10,986 nucleotides of DNA. It comes from Burkholderiaceae bacterium (lineage in GTDB: Bacteria > Pseudomonadota > Gammaproteobacteria > Burkholderiales > Burkholderiaceae). The position numbers were made by a program, and so were the translations under genes. The DNA lies in NCBI GenBank assembly GCA_022701845.1, contig JAKONS010000131.1, forward strand, positions 1 through 10,986, given 5' to 3'. The notes beneath the pieces were generated by a model. The model was given only the letters and a program-made list of their open reading frames with translations, did no database searches and was not told the DNA's origin. Each line of letters opens with the position of its first letter. Position 1 is the stretch's first letter. Below, piece after piece: positions 1-6,249 of the stretch.

Positions 1-1186
1 ACAGCCGCGCAGCGATGACTTCGGCCTCGCGGCGCGCACGGGCATCCAGCGCCAGGAGCGCCTCCAGCGAATCGGGCGCGTCGGGCGTAACCGTGTCGAT
101 CGTGTGCAGATTCACCGCGTGGATCTCGTCGAAGCGTATGCGGCCGTCGAGAAAGGCTTGCACCGCGATTTCGTTGGCCGCATTCAACACCGCCGTGGTG
201 CCGTCCGGACCTTCGAGCGCTTCCCAAGCCAGGCGCAGACCCGGAAAACGTTGCGCCGACGGTGGCTCGAAGGTCATCGCGGCGACGGAGGCGAAATCGA
301 GGCGCGGCGTGCCGCTTTCGATGCGCTCCGGCCAGGCGAGGCCGTAGGCGATCGGCACACGCATGTCGGGCATGCCGAGTTGCGCCACGAGTGATCCGTC
401 GCGGTACTGCACCAGGGAGTGCACGATGCTCTGCGGGTGGATCACCACCTCGATGCGTGCCGGCGGGAGGCCGAAAAGGTGCCGGGCCTCGATCACTTCG
501 AGCGCCTTGTTCATCATCGTGGCGGAATCGACCGAAATCTTTCGGCCCATCGACCAGTTGGGGTGCGCACAGGCCTGCTCCACCGTCACGTCACGCAAGG
601 TGGCGGGGTCCCGTGTGCGAAACGGTCCGCCCGACGCGGTGAGAATGATCTTTTCGACCCGCCGCTCCCAGGTGGCCGGATCGTCCGGAAGCGACTGGAA
701 GATGGCGGAGTGTTCGCTATCGATAGGCAACAGCGTGGCACCGCCCGCAGCGACCGCGTCCATGAAAAAACGGCCGCCGACGACGATCGCCTCCTTGTTC
801 GCCAGCAGCAGCCGCTTTCCGGTGCGCGCAGCCGCCAGGCAAGGACCCAGACCCGCCGCACCGACGATGGCGGCCATGACCGCATCGACCGCCGGATCGG
901 CGACGATCTCCTCCACCCCCGCGTTGCCGCTCAGCACGCGGGTCGGCACACCCTCGGCCTGCAGCTTGTCGCGCAGTGCGGCCGCATGCGGTTCGGACGC
1001 CATGGCGGCGTAGGTCGGCCGAAAGCGGCAACACAACGCGAACAGCGCATCGACCTGGCTACCCGCGCAGAGCGCGAACACCTCGAAGCGGTCGGGATGG
1101 CGCGCCACGACATCCAGCGTGCTGGCGCCGATGGAGCCGGTAGCTCCGAGAATCGCCAGCCGCTGTCGATGGCCATGCACCGGCAT
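1..1186 (-). CDS. dxr: 1-deoxy-D-xylulose 5-phosphate reductoisomerase (3' end cut by window edge)
   Basis: Converts DXP to 2-C-methyl-D-erythritol 4-phosphate with NADPH and a divalent metal. This is the first committed step of the MEP isoprenoid pathway, in the cytosol. I translated 395 codons in this frame; E. coli Dxr has 398 residues, so only a few C-terminal residues and the stop lie beyond the left edge. Visible motifs are the NADPH-binding GATGSIG (residues 14-20), LANKEA (128-133), metal ligands D156 and E158 in DSEHSAIFQ with E230 as the likely third ligand, SGGPFR (185-190) and the conserved HPNWSMGRK block (208-216). The chosen ATG gives MPVHGHRQRLAILGATG, with the usual short lead before the Rossmann fold. 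No good Shine-Dalgarno precedes it, and it starts 26 nt after the cdsA stop, so translational coupling is likely. It is the last cluster gene visible; in relatives an rseP-type protease gene often follows, but that is outside the window. Confidence 0.96.
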   Translation of the reverse strand, partial: MPVHGHRQRLAILGATGSIGASTLDVVARHPDRFEVFALCAGSQVDALFALCCRFRPTYAAMASEPHAAALRDKLQAEGVPTRVLSGNAGVEEIVADPAVDAVMAAIVGAAGLGPCLAAARTGKRLLLANKEAIVVGGRFFMDAVAAGGATLLPIDSEHSAIFQSLPDDPATWERRVEKIILTASGGPFRTRDPATLRDVTVEQACAHPNWSMGRKISVDSATMMNKALEVIEARHLFGLPPARIEVVIHPQSIVHSLVQYRDGSLVAQLGMPDMRVPIAYGLAWPERIESGTPRLDFASVAAMTFEPPSAQRFPGLRLAWEALEGPDGTTAVLNAANEIAVQAFLDGRIRFDEIHAVNLHTIDTVTPDAPDSLEALLALDARARREAEVIAARL

Positions 1187-1212
1187 CGCAGCACCGCTGC
1201 CGCTTCCAGCGC

Positions 1213-2067
1213 TCACAGGCCCACCGCCGTCGCCAACATCATGGCCAGCGGCACGGCCGGCAGCAGCGCATCGATGCGGTCGAGCACGCCGCCGTGACCC
1301 GGCAGCAGCTGGCTGCTGTCCTTCGCGCCAGCGCTGCGCTTGACGAGCGACTCCACCAGGTCTCCGACCACGCTCATGGCCGCCAGAAAGATGACGGCCG
1401 GCACCAGCAGCCACACGCCGCGTGCAGCCAGCATGCTGTAGAGGCTCGCCGGCACGAGTCCGTTACTGCGATCGGCCCAGATCCAGACCAGCGCCATCAC
1501 CAGCACCCCCACCATGCCGCCCCACACGCCTTCCCAGCTTTTACCCGGGCTGATCGATGGCGCCAGCTTCGATTTGGTGAACCGCATGCCGAAGGCACGA
1601 CCGGCGAAATAAGCGGCGATATCGGCCACCCAGACCAGCACCATGACCGAAAGCAGGAAATTGGTGCCCACGAAACGGGCTTGCGCGATGGCCAGCCAGG
1701 CGACGCACAGGGCGACAAGGCCGCCCACCAACCGAAGCGCCCGCGGCACCTTCGCCCAGCCCGCCACACCGCGACGCAGCAACAGCCCGCCGACGAGGAC
1801 CCATGCGCCTCCCACGATCGTCCACAGCACCGGCGTCGGGCGCGCCATCAAACCGAACTGCCATGCCGCCACACACAGCACCAGCGAGACGATCGCCATA
1901 CCGAGTGCGCCGGTATCGGCACACCCATTGAGTCGCCCCCACTCCCAGGAAGCGGCTGCAATAGCGGCTACCGCCACAGCACAGAATGGCAGTGGCGACT
2001 GCACGATCAGGGCCGAAAAAATGATCGCCAGAAGAACGATGGCGGTCAGTACGCGCTGCTTGAGCAT
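1213..2067 (-). CDS. cdsA: Phosphatidate cytidylyltransferase (CDP-diglyceride synthase)
   Basis: Transfers CMP from CTP to phosphatidic acid, giving CDP-diacylglycerol, the precursor of all bacterial phospholipids; it is an inner-membrane enzyme. The 284-residue product is very hydrophobic, with several predicted membrane segments: two near the N-terminus (about 8-40), others around 55-100, 112-130, 138-156, 183-198 and 218-236, and a final one at 268-284. The CDP-alcohol-forming signature is complete at residues 240-266: S240, K243-R244, K249-D250, PGHGG (256-260), then D263-R264 and D266. The upstream conserved stretch WVADIAAYFAGRAFG (146-160) and SPGKSWEG (173-180) also match the family. 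AAAGGA at 2077-2082, 9 nt before the ATG, serves as ribosome binding site. It lies 57 bp after uppS and 26 bp before dxr, in a probable single transcript. Confidence 0.96.
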   Translation of the reverse strand: MLKQRVLTAIVLLAIIFSALIVQSPLPFCAVAVAAIAAASWEWGRLNGCADTGALGMAIVSLVLCVAAWQFGLMARPTPVLWTIVGGAWVLVGGLLLRRGVAGWAKVPRALRLVGGLVALCVAWLAIAQARFVGTNFLLSVMVLVWVADIAAYFAGRAFGMRFTKSKLAPSISPGKSWEGVWGGMVGVLVMALVWIWADRSNGLVPASLYSMLAARGVWLLVPAVIFLAAMSVVGDLVESLVKRSAGAKDSSQLLPGHGGVLDRIDALLPAVPLAMMLATAVGL

Positions 2068-2124
2068 GGAATTTTTTCCTTTGCCGGATCGCCGGTTCGG
2101 TCGTGGGTTCAGGAAGGGAATCGT

Positions 2125-2841
2125 TCAGGATGCGCCGGGGCTGGCGACCTGCGCGGATGTGCGGCCGAAACGGCGTTCGCGCTGGCGATAGTCTGCCAAA
2201 GCTTCGTCGAGTGCGGCCTCGTCGAAATCGGGCCACAGGCACTCGCTGAAGAACAGCTCCGAATAAGCGCATTGCCACAACAGGAAGTTGCTGATGCGTC
2301 GCTCGCCACCGGTGCGGATCAGCAAGTCGGGATCCGGCACATGGGACAGGGACAGCGCCCGGTGTAGACCGTCCTCGGTGATCGTTTCGCCGCGCGCAAC
2401 CAGTTCCTGCGCGGCCTGCACGATGTCCCAACGGCCACCGTAGTTGAAACACACGTTGAGCGACATGCGCGTGTTGCCTGCCGTCAATGTCTCGGCGTCG
2501 TTGAAGCCCTGATGGACGCGGGGCGGCAGCCCGCTCCGATCACCGACGAAAAACAGGCGAATGCCGTTCTGGTGCAACCGGGGAACTTCGCGGGCCAGCG
2601 CCTTGGCGAGCAGTTCGAGCAAGGCACCGACTTCATCCGCCGGGCGTTTCCAATTCTCCGAAGAGAAGGCAAAGACTGTCAGCACCTCTACATCGCGAAC
2701 CGAACATGCGTCGACACATCGGCGCAGCGATTCGACCCCTTGTCGATGGCCCGCAAGGCGGGGCAGGAAGCGCCGTGTCGCCCAGCGGCCGTTGCCGTCC
2801 ATGACGATCGCGATATGGCGGGGAACGTGGGGTTCACCCAT
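2125..2841 (-). CDS. uppS: Undecaprenyl diphosphate synthase (cis-prenyltransferase)
   Basis: Condenses eight isopentenyl diphosphates onto farnesyl diphosphate in cis, making the C55 carrier used for peptidoglycan and surface polysaccharides. The 238-residue length fits the family. The diagnostic motifs are all present: IAIVMDGNGRWA with catalytic D15 (11-21), LAGHRQG (29-35), FAFSSENWKRP (58-67), LNVCFNYGGR (128-137) and DPDLLIRTGGERR (170-182), followed by the WPDF element (203-206). The ATG places only seven residues (MGEPHVP) before the conserved RHIAIVMDGNG, so a later start is impossible. No convincing Shine-Dalgarno precedes it. The frr stop lies 20 nt upstream, so ribosomes may reach it by coupling from frr. 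In the same pathway direction, dxr two genes later feeds isoprenoid precursors to this enzyme. Confidence 0.96.
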   Translation of the reverse strand: MGEPHVPRHIAIVMDGNGRWATRRFLPRLAGHRQGVESLRRCVDACSVRDVEVLTVFAFSSENWKRPADEVGALLELLAKALAREVPRLHQNGIRLFFVGDRSGLPPRVHQGFNDAETLTAGNTRMSLNVCFNYGGRWDIVQAAQELVARGETITEDGLHRALSLSHVPDPDLLIRTGGERRISNFLLWQCAYSELFFSECLWPDFDEAALDEALADYRQRERRFGRTSAQVASPGAS

Positions 2842-2861
2842 GAAGGTCGACTGAGGCGGGC

Positions 2862-3422
2862 TCAGACCGCCATGATTTCCTGCTCTTTGGCAGCGACCAG
2901 CTTGTCGATGTCGACGATATGGCGGTCGGTGACCTTCTGCACATCGCCCTCGGCGCGCTTTTGGTCGTCTTCGGAAGCGAGCTTGTCCTTGACCAGTTTC
3001 TTGACCGACTCGTTGGCATCACGACGCAGGTTGCGCACCGCGATCTTGGCGTTTTCGCCTTCCGAGCGGACCTGTTTGGTCATCTCCTTGCGCCGCTCCT
3101 CGCTCATCGCTGGAACCGGCACACGGATCAGATCGCCCATCGACGCGGGATTCAGGCCGAGATCGCTTTCGCGGATGGCTTTTTCGATCTTCGGGCCCAT
3201 GCCCTTTTCCCACGGCTGAACGCTGATCGTGCGCGAATCGATGAGCGACAGGTTGGCGACCTGGCTCAAGGGAACCGGCGAGCCGTAGTAATCGACCTGC
3301 ACCGAATCGAGCATCGCCGGATTGGCGCGGCCGGTGCGGATCTTGGTGAGGTTGTTCTTGAAGGCGAGGATCGACTGATCCATCTTGCCCTCGACGGTGT
3401 TTTTGATGTCGGCAATGGTCAT
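2862..3422 (-). CDS. frr: Ribosome recycling factor
   Basis: With EF-G, it splits the post-termination 70S complex so subunits can be reused. The 186-residue product matches the near-invariant family length of about 185. Recognisable blocks are the N-terminal helix start ([14 protein letters not shown]), [13 protein letters not shown] (around 27-39), [16 protein letters not shown], the [20 protein letters not shown] segment, and the C-terminal helix ending [15 protein letters not shown] and the E-R-R-K-E region are hallmark residues of the three-helix-bundle domain. A GAGAGAAG stretch lies about 4 nt before the ATG as a purine-rich ribosome binding site. It starts 18 nt after the pyrH stop; the pyrH-frr pairing is one of the most conserved gene neighbourhoods in bacteria. 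Confidence 0.97.
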   Translation of the reverse strand: MTIADIKNTVEGKMDQSILAFKNNLTKIRTGRANPAMLDSVQVDYYGSPVPLSQVANLSLIDSRTISVQPWEKGMGPKIEKAIRESDLGLNPASMGDLIRVPVPAMSEERRKEMTKQVRSEGENAKIAVRNLRRDANESVKKLVKDKLASEDDQKRAEGDVQKVTDRHIVDIDKLVAAKEQEIMAV

Positions 3423-3440
3423 CTGACTTCTCTCGATGGT

Positions 3441-4166
3441 TCAGGCGTGCACCAGGGTGCCTTCGTCCTCGCCCATCACCACACGCTTCAAGGCGCCGTG
3501 CTTGATGATCGAAAAGACGCGGATCGGCAGCTTCTGGTCGCGGCACAGGGCGAAGGCCGTGGCGTCCATGATGCCCAGATTCTGCGACATGGCGTCGTCG
3601 AAGCTGATGCGGGAATACCGGGTAGCGGTGGGATCCTTGTGGGGATCGGCGGTGTACACGCCGTCGACCTTGGTCGCCTTCAGCACCAGCTCGGCGCCGA
3701 TTTCGGCGCCACGCAACGCAGCGGCGGTGTCGGTGGTGAAGAACGGGTTGCCGGTGCCGGCGGCAAACACTACCACCTTGCCTTCTTCCAGGTACTGCAA
3801 GGCCTTCGGTCGCACATAGGGCTCGACCACCTGCTCGATGCCGATGGCGGACATCACGCGAGCGGTCAGCCCCTGTTTGTCCATGGCGTCGGCCAGTGCC
3901 AGCGCGTTCATCACCGTCGCCAACATGCCCATGTAATCGGCAGTGGCGCGGTCCATGCCGACAGCACCTCCCGCGACACCGCGAAAGATGTTGCCGCCAC
4001 CGATCACCACCGCCACCTGCACGCCCAGGCGGGAGACCTCTGCGACCTCCTGGACCATGCGCACGATGGTGGCCTGGTTGATGCCGAAGGCATCGTCGCC
4101 CATCAGGGCCTCGCCGGACAACTTGAGCAGGATGCGCTTCAGGGCGGGCGAGGGGGTATCGGGCAT
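3441..4166 (-). CDS. pyrH: Uridylate kinase (UMP kinase)
   Basis: Phosphorylates UMP to UDP with ATP, in pyrimidine nucleotide synthesis. It is a hexameric amino-acid-kinase-fold enzyme, unrelated to eukaryotic UMP/CMP kinases. The 241-residue product equals the E. coli length. Motifs include KLSGEA (15-20), GGGNIFRG (56-63, phosphate binding), [13 protein letters not shown] (72-84), [16 protein letters not shown] (137-152) and [12 protein letters not shown] (164-175). The frame stays open upstream to 4346, but that extension overlaps the 3' end of tsf and looks like no protein. A clear AGGAG at 4173-4177, 6 nt before the ATG at 4166, fixes the start. A terminator-like hairpin lies between it and tsf, so pyrH probably has its own promoter or depends on read-through. 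I could not identify a -35/-10 pair in the 91-bp gap. Confidence 0.97.
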   Translation of the reverse strand: MPDTPSPALKRILLKLSGEALMGDDAFGINQATIVRMVQEVAEVSRLGVQVAVVIGGGNIFRGVAGGAVGMDRATADYMGMLATVMNALALADAMDKQGLTARVMSAIGIEQVVEPYVRPKALQYLEEGKVVVFAAGTGNPFFTTDTAAALRGAEIGAELVLKATKVDGVYTADPHKDPTATRYSRISFDDAMSQNLGIMDATAFALCRDQKLPIRVFSIIKHGALKRVVMGEDEGTLVHA

Positions 4167-4172
4167 GGAAGG

Positions 4173-4177
4173 CTCCT
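4173..4177 (-). promoter_or_regulatory. Ribosome binding site of pyrH
   Basis: Reading on the minus strand, AGGAG lies 6 nt before the ATG at 4166. It decides the start, since the open frame continues 180 nt further upstream without any family-like sequence. Confidence 0.8.
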
Positions 4178-4206
4178 GGAAAGGCAAGGGGGTTCGACGA
4201 CTCTGG

Positions 4207-4247
4207 ATAAAACGACGGCCGGCCCCGCTCGCGCGAGAACCGGCCGT
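4207..4247 (-). terminator. Probable intrinsic terminator or attenuator between tsf and pyrH
   Basis: An 8-bp perfect inverted repeat pairs 4215-4222 (ACGGCCGG on the plus strand) with 4240-4247. Its 17-nt loop itself contains a palindrome, CTCGCGCGAG, at 4228-4237, so a longer nested fold is possible. Transcribed on the minus strand, the stem is followed after two bases by four Us (4209-4212) and then AUCC. The U tract is short, so termination may be partial. It begins 10 bp past the tsf stop, the usual place for the end of an rpsB-tsf transcript. Confidence 0.6.
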
Positions 4248-4257
4248 GTGCACTGGC

Positions 4258-5184
4258 TTAGGCTGCGGCCTTGGCGGCAGCGACCTGCGCGGCGACTTCG
4301 GCAGCGAAGTCGTCCACCTTCTTCTCGATGCCCTCACCCACCACATAGAGCGTGAAGCCCTTGATGGTGGTGTTGGCCGCTTTCAGCATCTGCTCGACCG
4401 TCTGCTTGCCGTCGGATGCCTTCACGAAGACCTGGTTGAACAGGGAAACTTCCTTGAGGTACTTCTGCACGCCACCTTCGATGCGCTTGGTGACGATCTC
4501 GTCAGACTGCACCGGCTTGCCTTCGGCTTCGGCCTTCGACTTGTCCTCCGCAGCCTTGGCTGCGGCGACCGAACGCTCTTTTTCGATCAGATCGGCAGGC
4601 ACGTCGGCGCTGGTCAGGGCGACTGGCTTCATCGCGGCGATGTGCATCGCGACATCCTTGGCAGCGACATCGTCACCTTCGAATTCCACGACGACACCGA
4701 TGCGCGAGCCGTGCAGGTAGGAGGCCAGCTTGGTGCCGCCGAAGTGCTTGAAGCGGCGGAAAGACATGTTCTCGCCGATTTTGCCGATCAGACCCTTGCG
4801 CACATCTTCGAGCGTGGGGCCGAAACCGTCCTGCTCATAGGCGAGCGCGCCCAGGGCAGCGACATCGGCAGGATCGTGCTTGGCGACCAGTTCGGCCGCG
4901 GCCTTGGCCAGGGCCATAAAACTGTCGTTCTTGCTGACGAAATCGGTTTCGCTGTTGACCTCGATCAGGCCGCCCGAGGTGCCTTCGATGAAGCTGGAAA
5001 CGACGCCTTCGGCAGTGATGCGCGATGCGGCCTTGCCTGCCTTGGTACCCAGCTTGACGCGCAACAGCTCTTCGGCCTTTTCCATGTTGCCTTCGGCCTC
5101 CGTCAGGGCCTTCTTGCATTCCATCATCGGCGCGTCGGTCTTCGCGCGCAGTTCACCCACCATGCTTGCGGTAATTGCAGCCAT
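4258..5184 (-). CDS. tsf: Translation elongation factor Ts
   Basis: Nucleotide exchange factor that removes GDP from EF-Tu so it can bind GTP and aminoacyl-tRNA again. The 308-residue product has the UBA-like N-terminal module (about 1-50: [20 protein letters not shown], then [10 protein letters not shown]), the TDFV motif (80-83) that inserts into EF-Tu to disrupt Mg2+ binding, a core with [12 protein letters not shown], and a C-terminal helix rich in Ala and Val. A charged, flexible Lys/Glu/Ala stretch around 205-230 ([16 protein letters not shown]) resembles that of Comamonadaceae-type EF-Ts as I remember it. The ATG at 5184 gives the classic MAAITASMV start, with GGAG 9 nt upstream. An in-frame start at 5229 would add 15 unrelated residues and leave the SD inside the gene. 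It follows rpsB after a 119-bp gap containing a strong terminator-like hairpin. Confidence 0.97.
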   Translation of the reverse strand: MAAITASMVGELRAKTDAPMMECKKALTEAEGNMEKAEELLRVKLGTKAGKAASRITAEGVVSSFIEGTSGGLIEVNSETDFVSKNDSFMALAKAAAELVAKHDPADVAALGALAYEQDGFGPTLEDVRKGLIGKIGENMSFRRFKHFGGTKLASYLHGSRIGVVVEFEGDDVAAKDVAMHIAAMKPVALTSADVPADLIEKERSVAAAKAAEDKSKAEAEGKPVQSDEIVTKRIEGGVQKYLKEVSLFNQVFVKASDGKQTVEQMLKAANTTIKGFTLYVVGEGIEKKVDDFAAEVAAQVAAAKAAA

Positions 5185-5193
5185 CAGTTCATT

Positions 5194-5197
5194 CTCC
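5194..5197 (-). promoter_or_regulatory. Ribosome binding site of tsf
   Basis: GGAG on the minus strand (ACGGAGAATG context), 9 nt before the ATG at 5184. It supports the MAAITAS start over the upstream in-frame start at 5229. Confidence 0.7.
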
Positions 5198-5245
5198 GTA
5201 TGCGGTTCAGTTCTATCTATCCGGGGCATCGACGCGATGCCGGCT

Positions 5246-5272
5246 AAAAAAAAGGGGCGACGAGCCCCTTTT
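5246..5272 (-). terminator. Strong intrinsic terminator or attenuator between rpsB and tsf
   Basis: A perfect 9-bp stem pairs 5250-5258 with 5264-5272 (GCCCC/GGGGC core plus four A-U pairs) around the 5-nt loop at 5259-5263. On the minus strand it runs straight into eight consecutive Us (5246-5253), a textbook intrinsic terminator. It begins 32 nt after the rpsB stop. Because tsf lies just downstream on the same strand, it probably works as an attenuator that sets the S2/EF-Ts ratio, unless tsf has its own promoter. A smaller inverted repeat follows at 5225-5241 (GGCATC, 5-nt gap, GATGCC). I see no clear promoter between it and tsf. Confidence 0.88.
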
Positions 5273-5303
5273 CATACGCCGGAGCGGCGACGGTGCGTCG
5301 CAC

Positions 5304-6062
5304 TCAGGCGGACGCGCCCTCTTCGACTTCGACGAATTCATCGCCGGCTTCGCCGGGGGCAGCGGTCTTCACCACTTCATTGCCCGAGCTGGCGCGGCCT
5401 TCGAGCACGGCGTCGGCCATGCCCTTGGCATACAGCGCCACGGCCTTGGCCGAGTCGTCGTTGCCAGGAATGACGTAGTCGATGCCTTCGGGGGAATGGT
5501 TGGAATCCACCACGCCGATCAACGGAATGCCCAGCTTCTTGGCTTCCGAGATCGCAATCTTGTGGTAGCCGACGTCGATCACGAAGATGGCATCAGGCAG
5601 GGTGGCCATGTCCTGGATACCGCCGATGTCTTTTTCAAGCTTGGCGATTTCGCGCGAGAAGGTCAGTTGCTCCTTCTTGCTCATGGCTGCCAGGCCGGAT
5701 TCCTGCTGAGCCTTCAGGTCCTTCAGACGCTTGATGGAGGTCTTGACCGTCTTGAAATTGGTCAGCATGCCGCCGAGCCAACGCTGGTCGACGAACGGAA
5801 CGCCAGCGCGTTGCGCTTCGGCCGAAACCAGGTCACGCGCCTGACGCTTGGTGCCGACGAACAGAATGGTGCCGCGATTGGCTGCCAGCTGCTTGACGAA
5901 CTTTTCAGCTTCCTGGAAAAGCGGCAGGGTCTTTTCCAGGTTGATGATGTGAATCTTGTTGCGGTGGCCGAAGATGAACGGGGCCATCTTGGGGTTCCAG
6001 AAGCGGGTTTGGTGACCGAAGTGGACACCGGCTTCCAGCATTTCGCGCATGGTTGCGGACAT
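5304..6062 (-). CDS. rpsB: 30S ribosomal protein S2
   Basis: Late-assembling, essential protein of the 30S subunit, located between head and body and needed for S1 docking. The 252-residue product has the full family pattern: N-terminal [41 protein letters not shown] (about 66-75), [12 protein letters not shown], a coiled-coil segment of charged residues (about 105-145), [16 protein letters not shown], and [24 protein letters not shown] in two conserved pieces. The C-terminus is acidic ([12 protein letters not shown]), as in beta-proteobacterial S2. GGAG at 6071-6074, 8 nt before the ATG, supports the start. An extended -10 promoter about 155 bp upstream and a long leader precede it. No map (methionine aminopeptidase) gene, a frequent divergent neighbour of rpsB, is present here; the metabolite-repair gene occupies that position. 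Confidence 0.97.
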   Translation of the reverse strand: MSATMREMLEAGVHFGHQTRFWNPKMAPFIFGHRNKIHIINLEKTLPLFQEAEKFVKQLAANRGTILFVGTKRQARDLVSAEAQRAGVPFVDQRWLGGMLTNFKTVKTSIKRLKDLKAQQESGLAAMSKKEQLTFSREIAKLEKDIGGIQDMATLPDAIFVIDVGYHKIAISEAKKLGIPLIGVVDSNHSPEGIDYVIPGNDDSAKAVALYAKGMADAVLEGRASSGNEVVKTAAPGEAGDEFVEVEEGASA

Positions 6063-6104
6063 AGTAAATACTCCAGAAGGTTGGGTCTGAAATCCGGGCC
6101 GTCA

Positions 6105-6152
6105 TCGCGACACCTGCCAACTGCGAAGGTTGGCTCGTGCGTCGCGACACCT
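6105..6152 (-). repeat. 11-bp direct repeat flanking a hairpin in the rpsB leader
   Basis: TCGCGACACCT occurs at 6105-6115 and again, identically, at 6142-6152, 37 bp apart. Between them lies a 6-bp inverted repeat, GCCAAC at 6116-6121 and GTTGGC at 6129-6134, with a 7-nt loop. The whole arrangement sits in the predicted untranslated leader of rpsB, 43-90 nt before its ATG. In gamma-proteobacteria S2 represses its own mRNA through a structured leader. Whether this element has that role is only an inference, and I do not recognise the known gamma-type structure. Confidence 0.5.
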
Positions 6153-6216
6153 TGGCTGGCCCGGTTTGCGATTTGTTTCGCCACCACGGCGGGATGCCAT
6201 TGGGCGAAACCGCACG

Positions 6217-6225
6217 AGTATAGCA
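6217..6225 (-). promoter_or_regulatory. Extended -10 promoter for rpsB
   Basis: On the minus strand TGCTATACT forms an extended -10: TG at 6224-6225, one spacer base, and hexamer TATACT at 6217-6222 (5 of 6 to consensus). No good -35 is found at 16-18 bp, which fits an extended -10 type. Predicted transcription start is near 6210, giving a leader of about 148 nt. The -35 region would overlap the start codon of the divergent gene at 6250. Confidence 0.65.
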
Positions 6226-6249
6226 TCCGGCCAAACCCCAGCACTGCCC

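Noticed and set aside
2068..2124. Repeated GCCGG blocks and a short CCGG pairing in the uppS-cdsA gap as a possible terminator
   Set aside because: The stem is only 4 bp and no U tract follows it on the minus strand.
2919..5247. Two long plus-strand open frames (2919-4355 and 3943-5247) antisense to frr, pyrH and tsf
   Set aside because: Same codon-bias mirror effect: they overlap each other and well-supported genes and show no motif or ribosome binding site.
6130..6249. A TTG start that would extend the NAD(P)HX repair protein by 40 residues
   Set aside because: The extra residues are Arg-rich with no family match, and the DNA carries the rpsB promoter and leader repeats. The ATG at 6250 gives the normal N-terminus.
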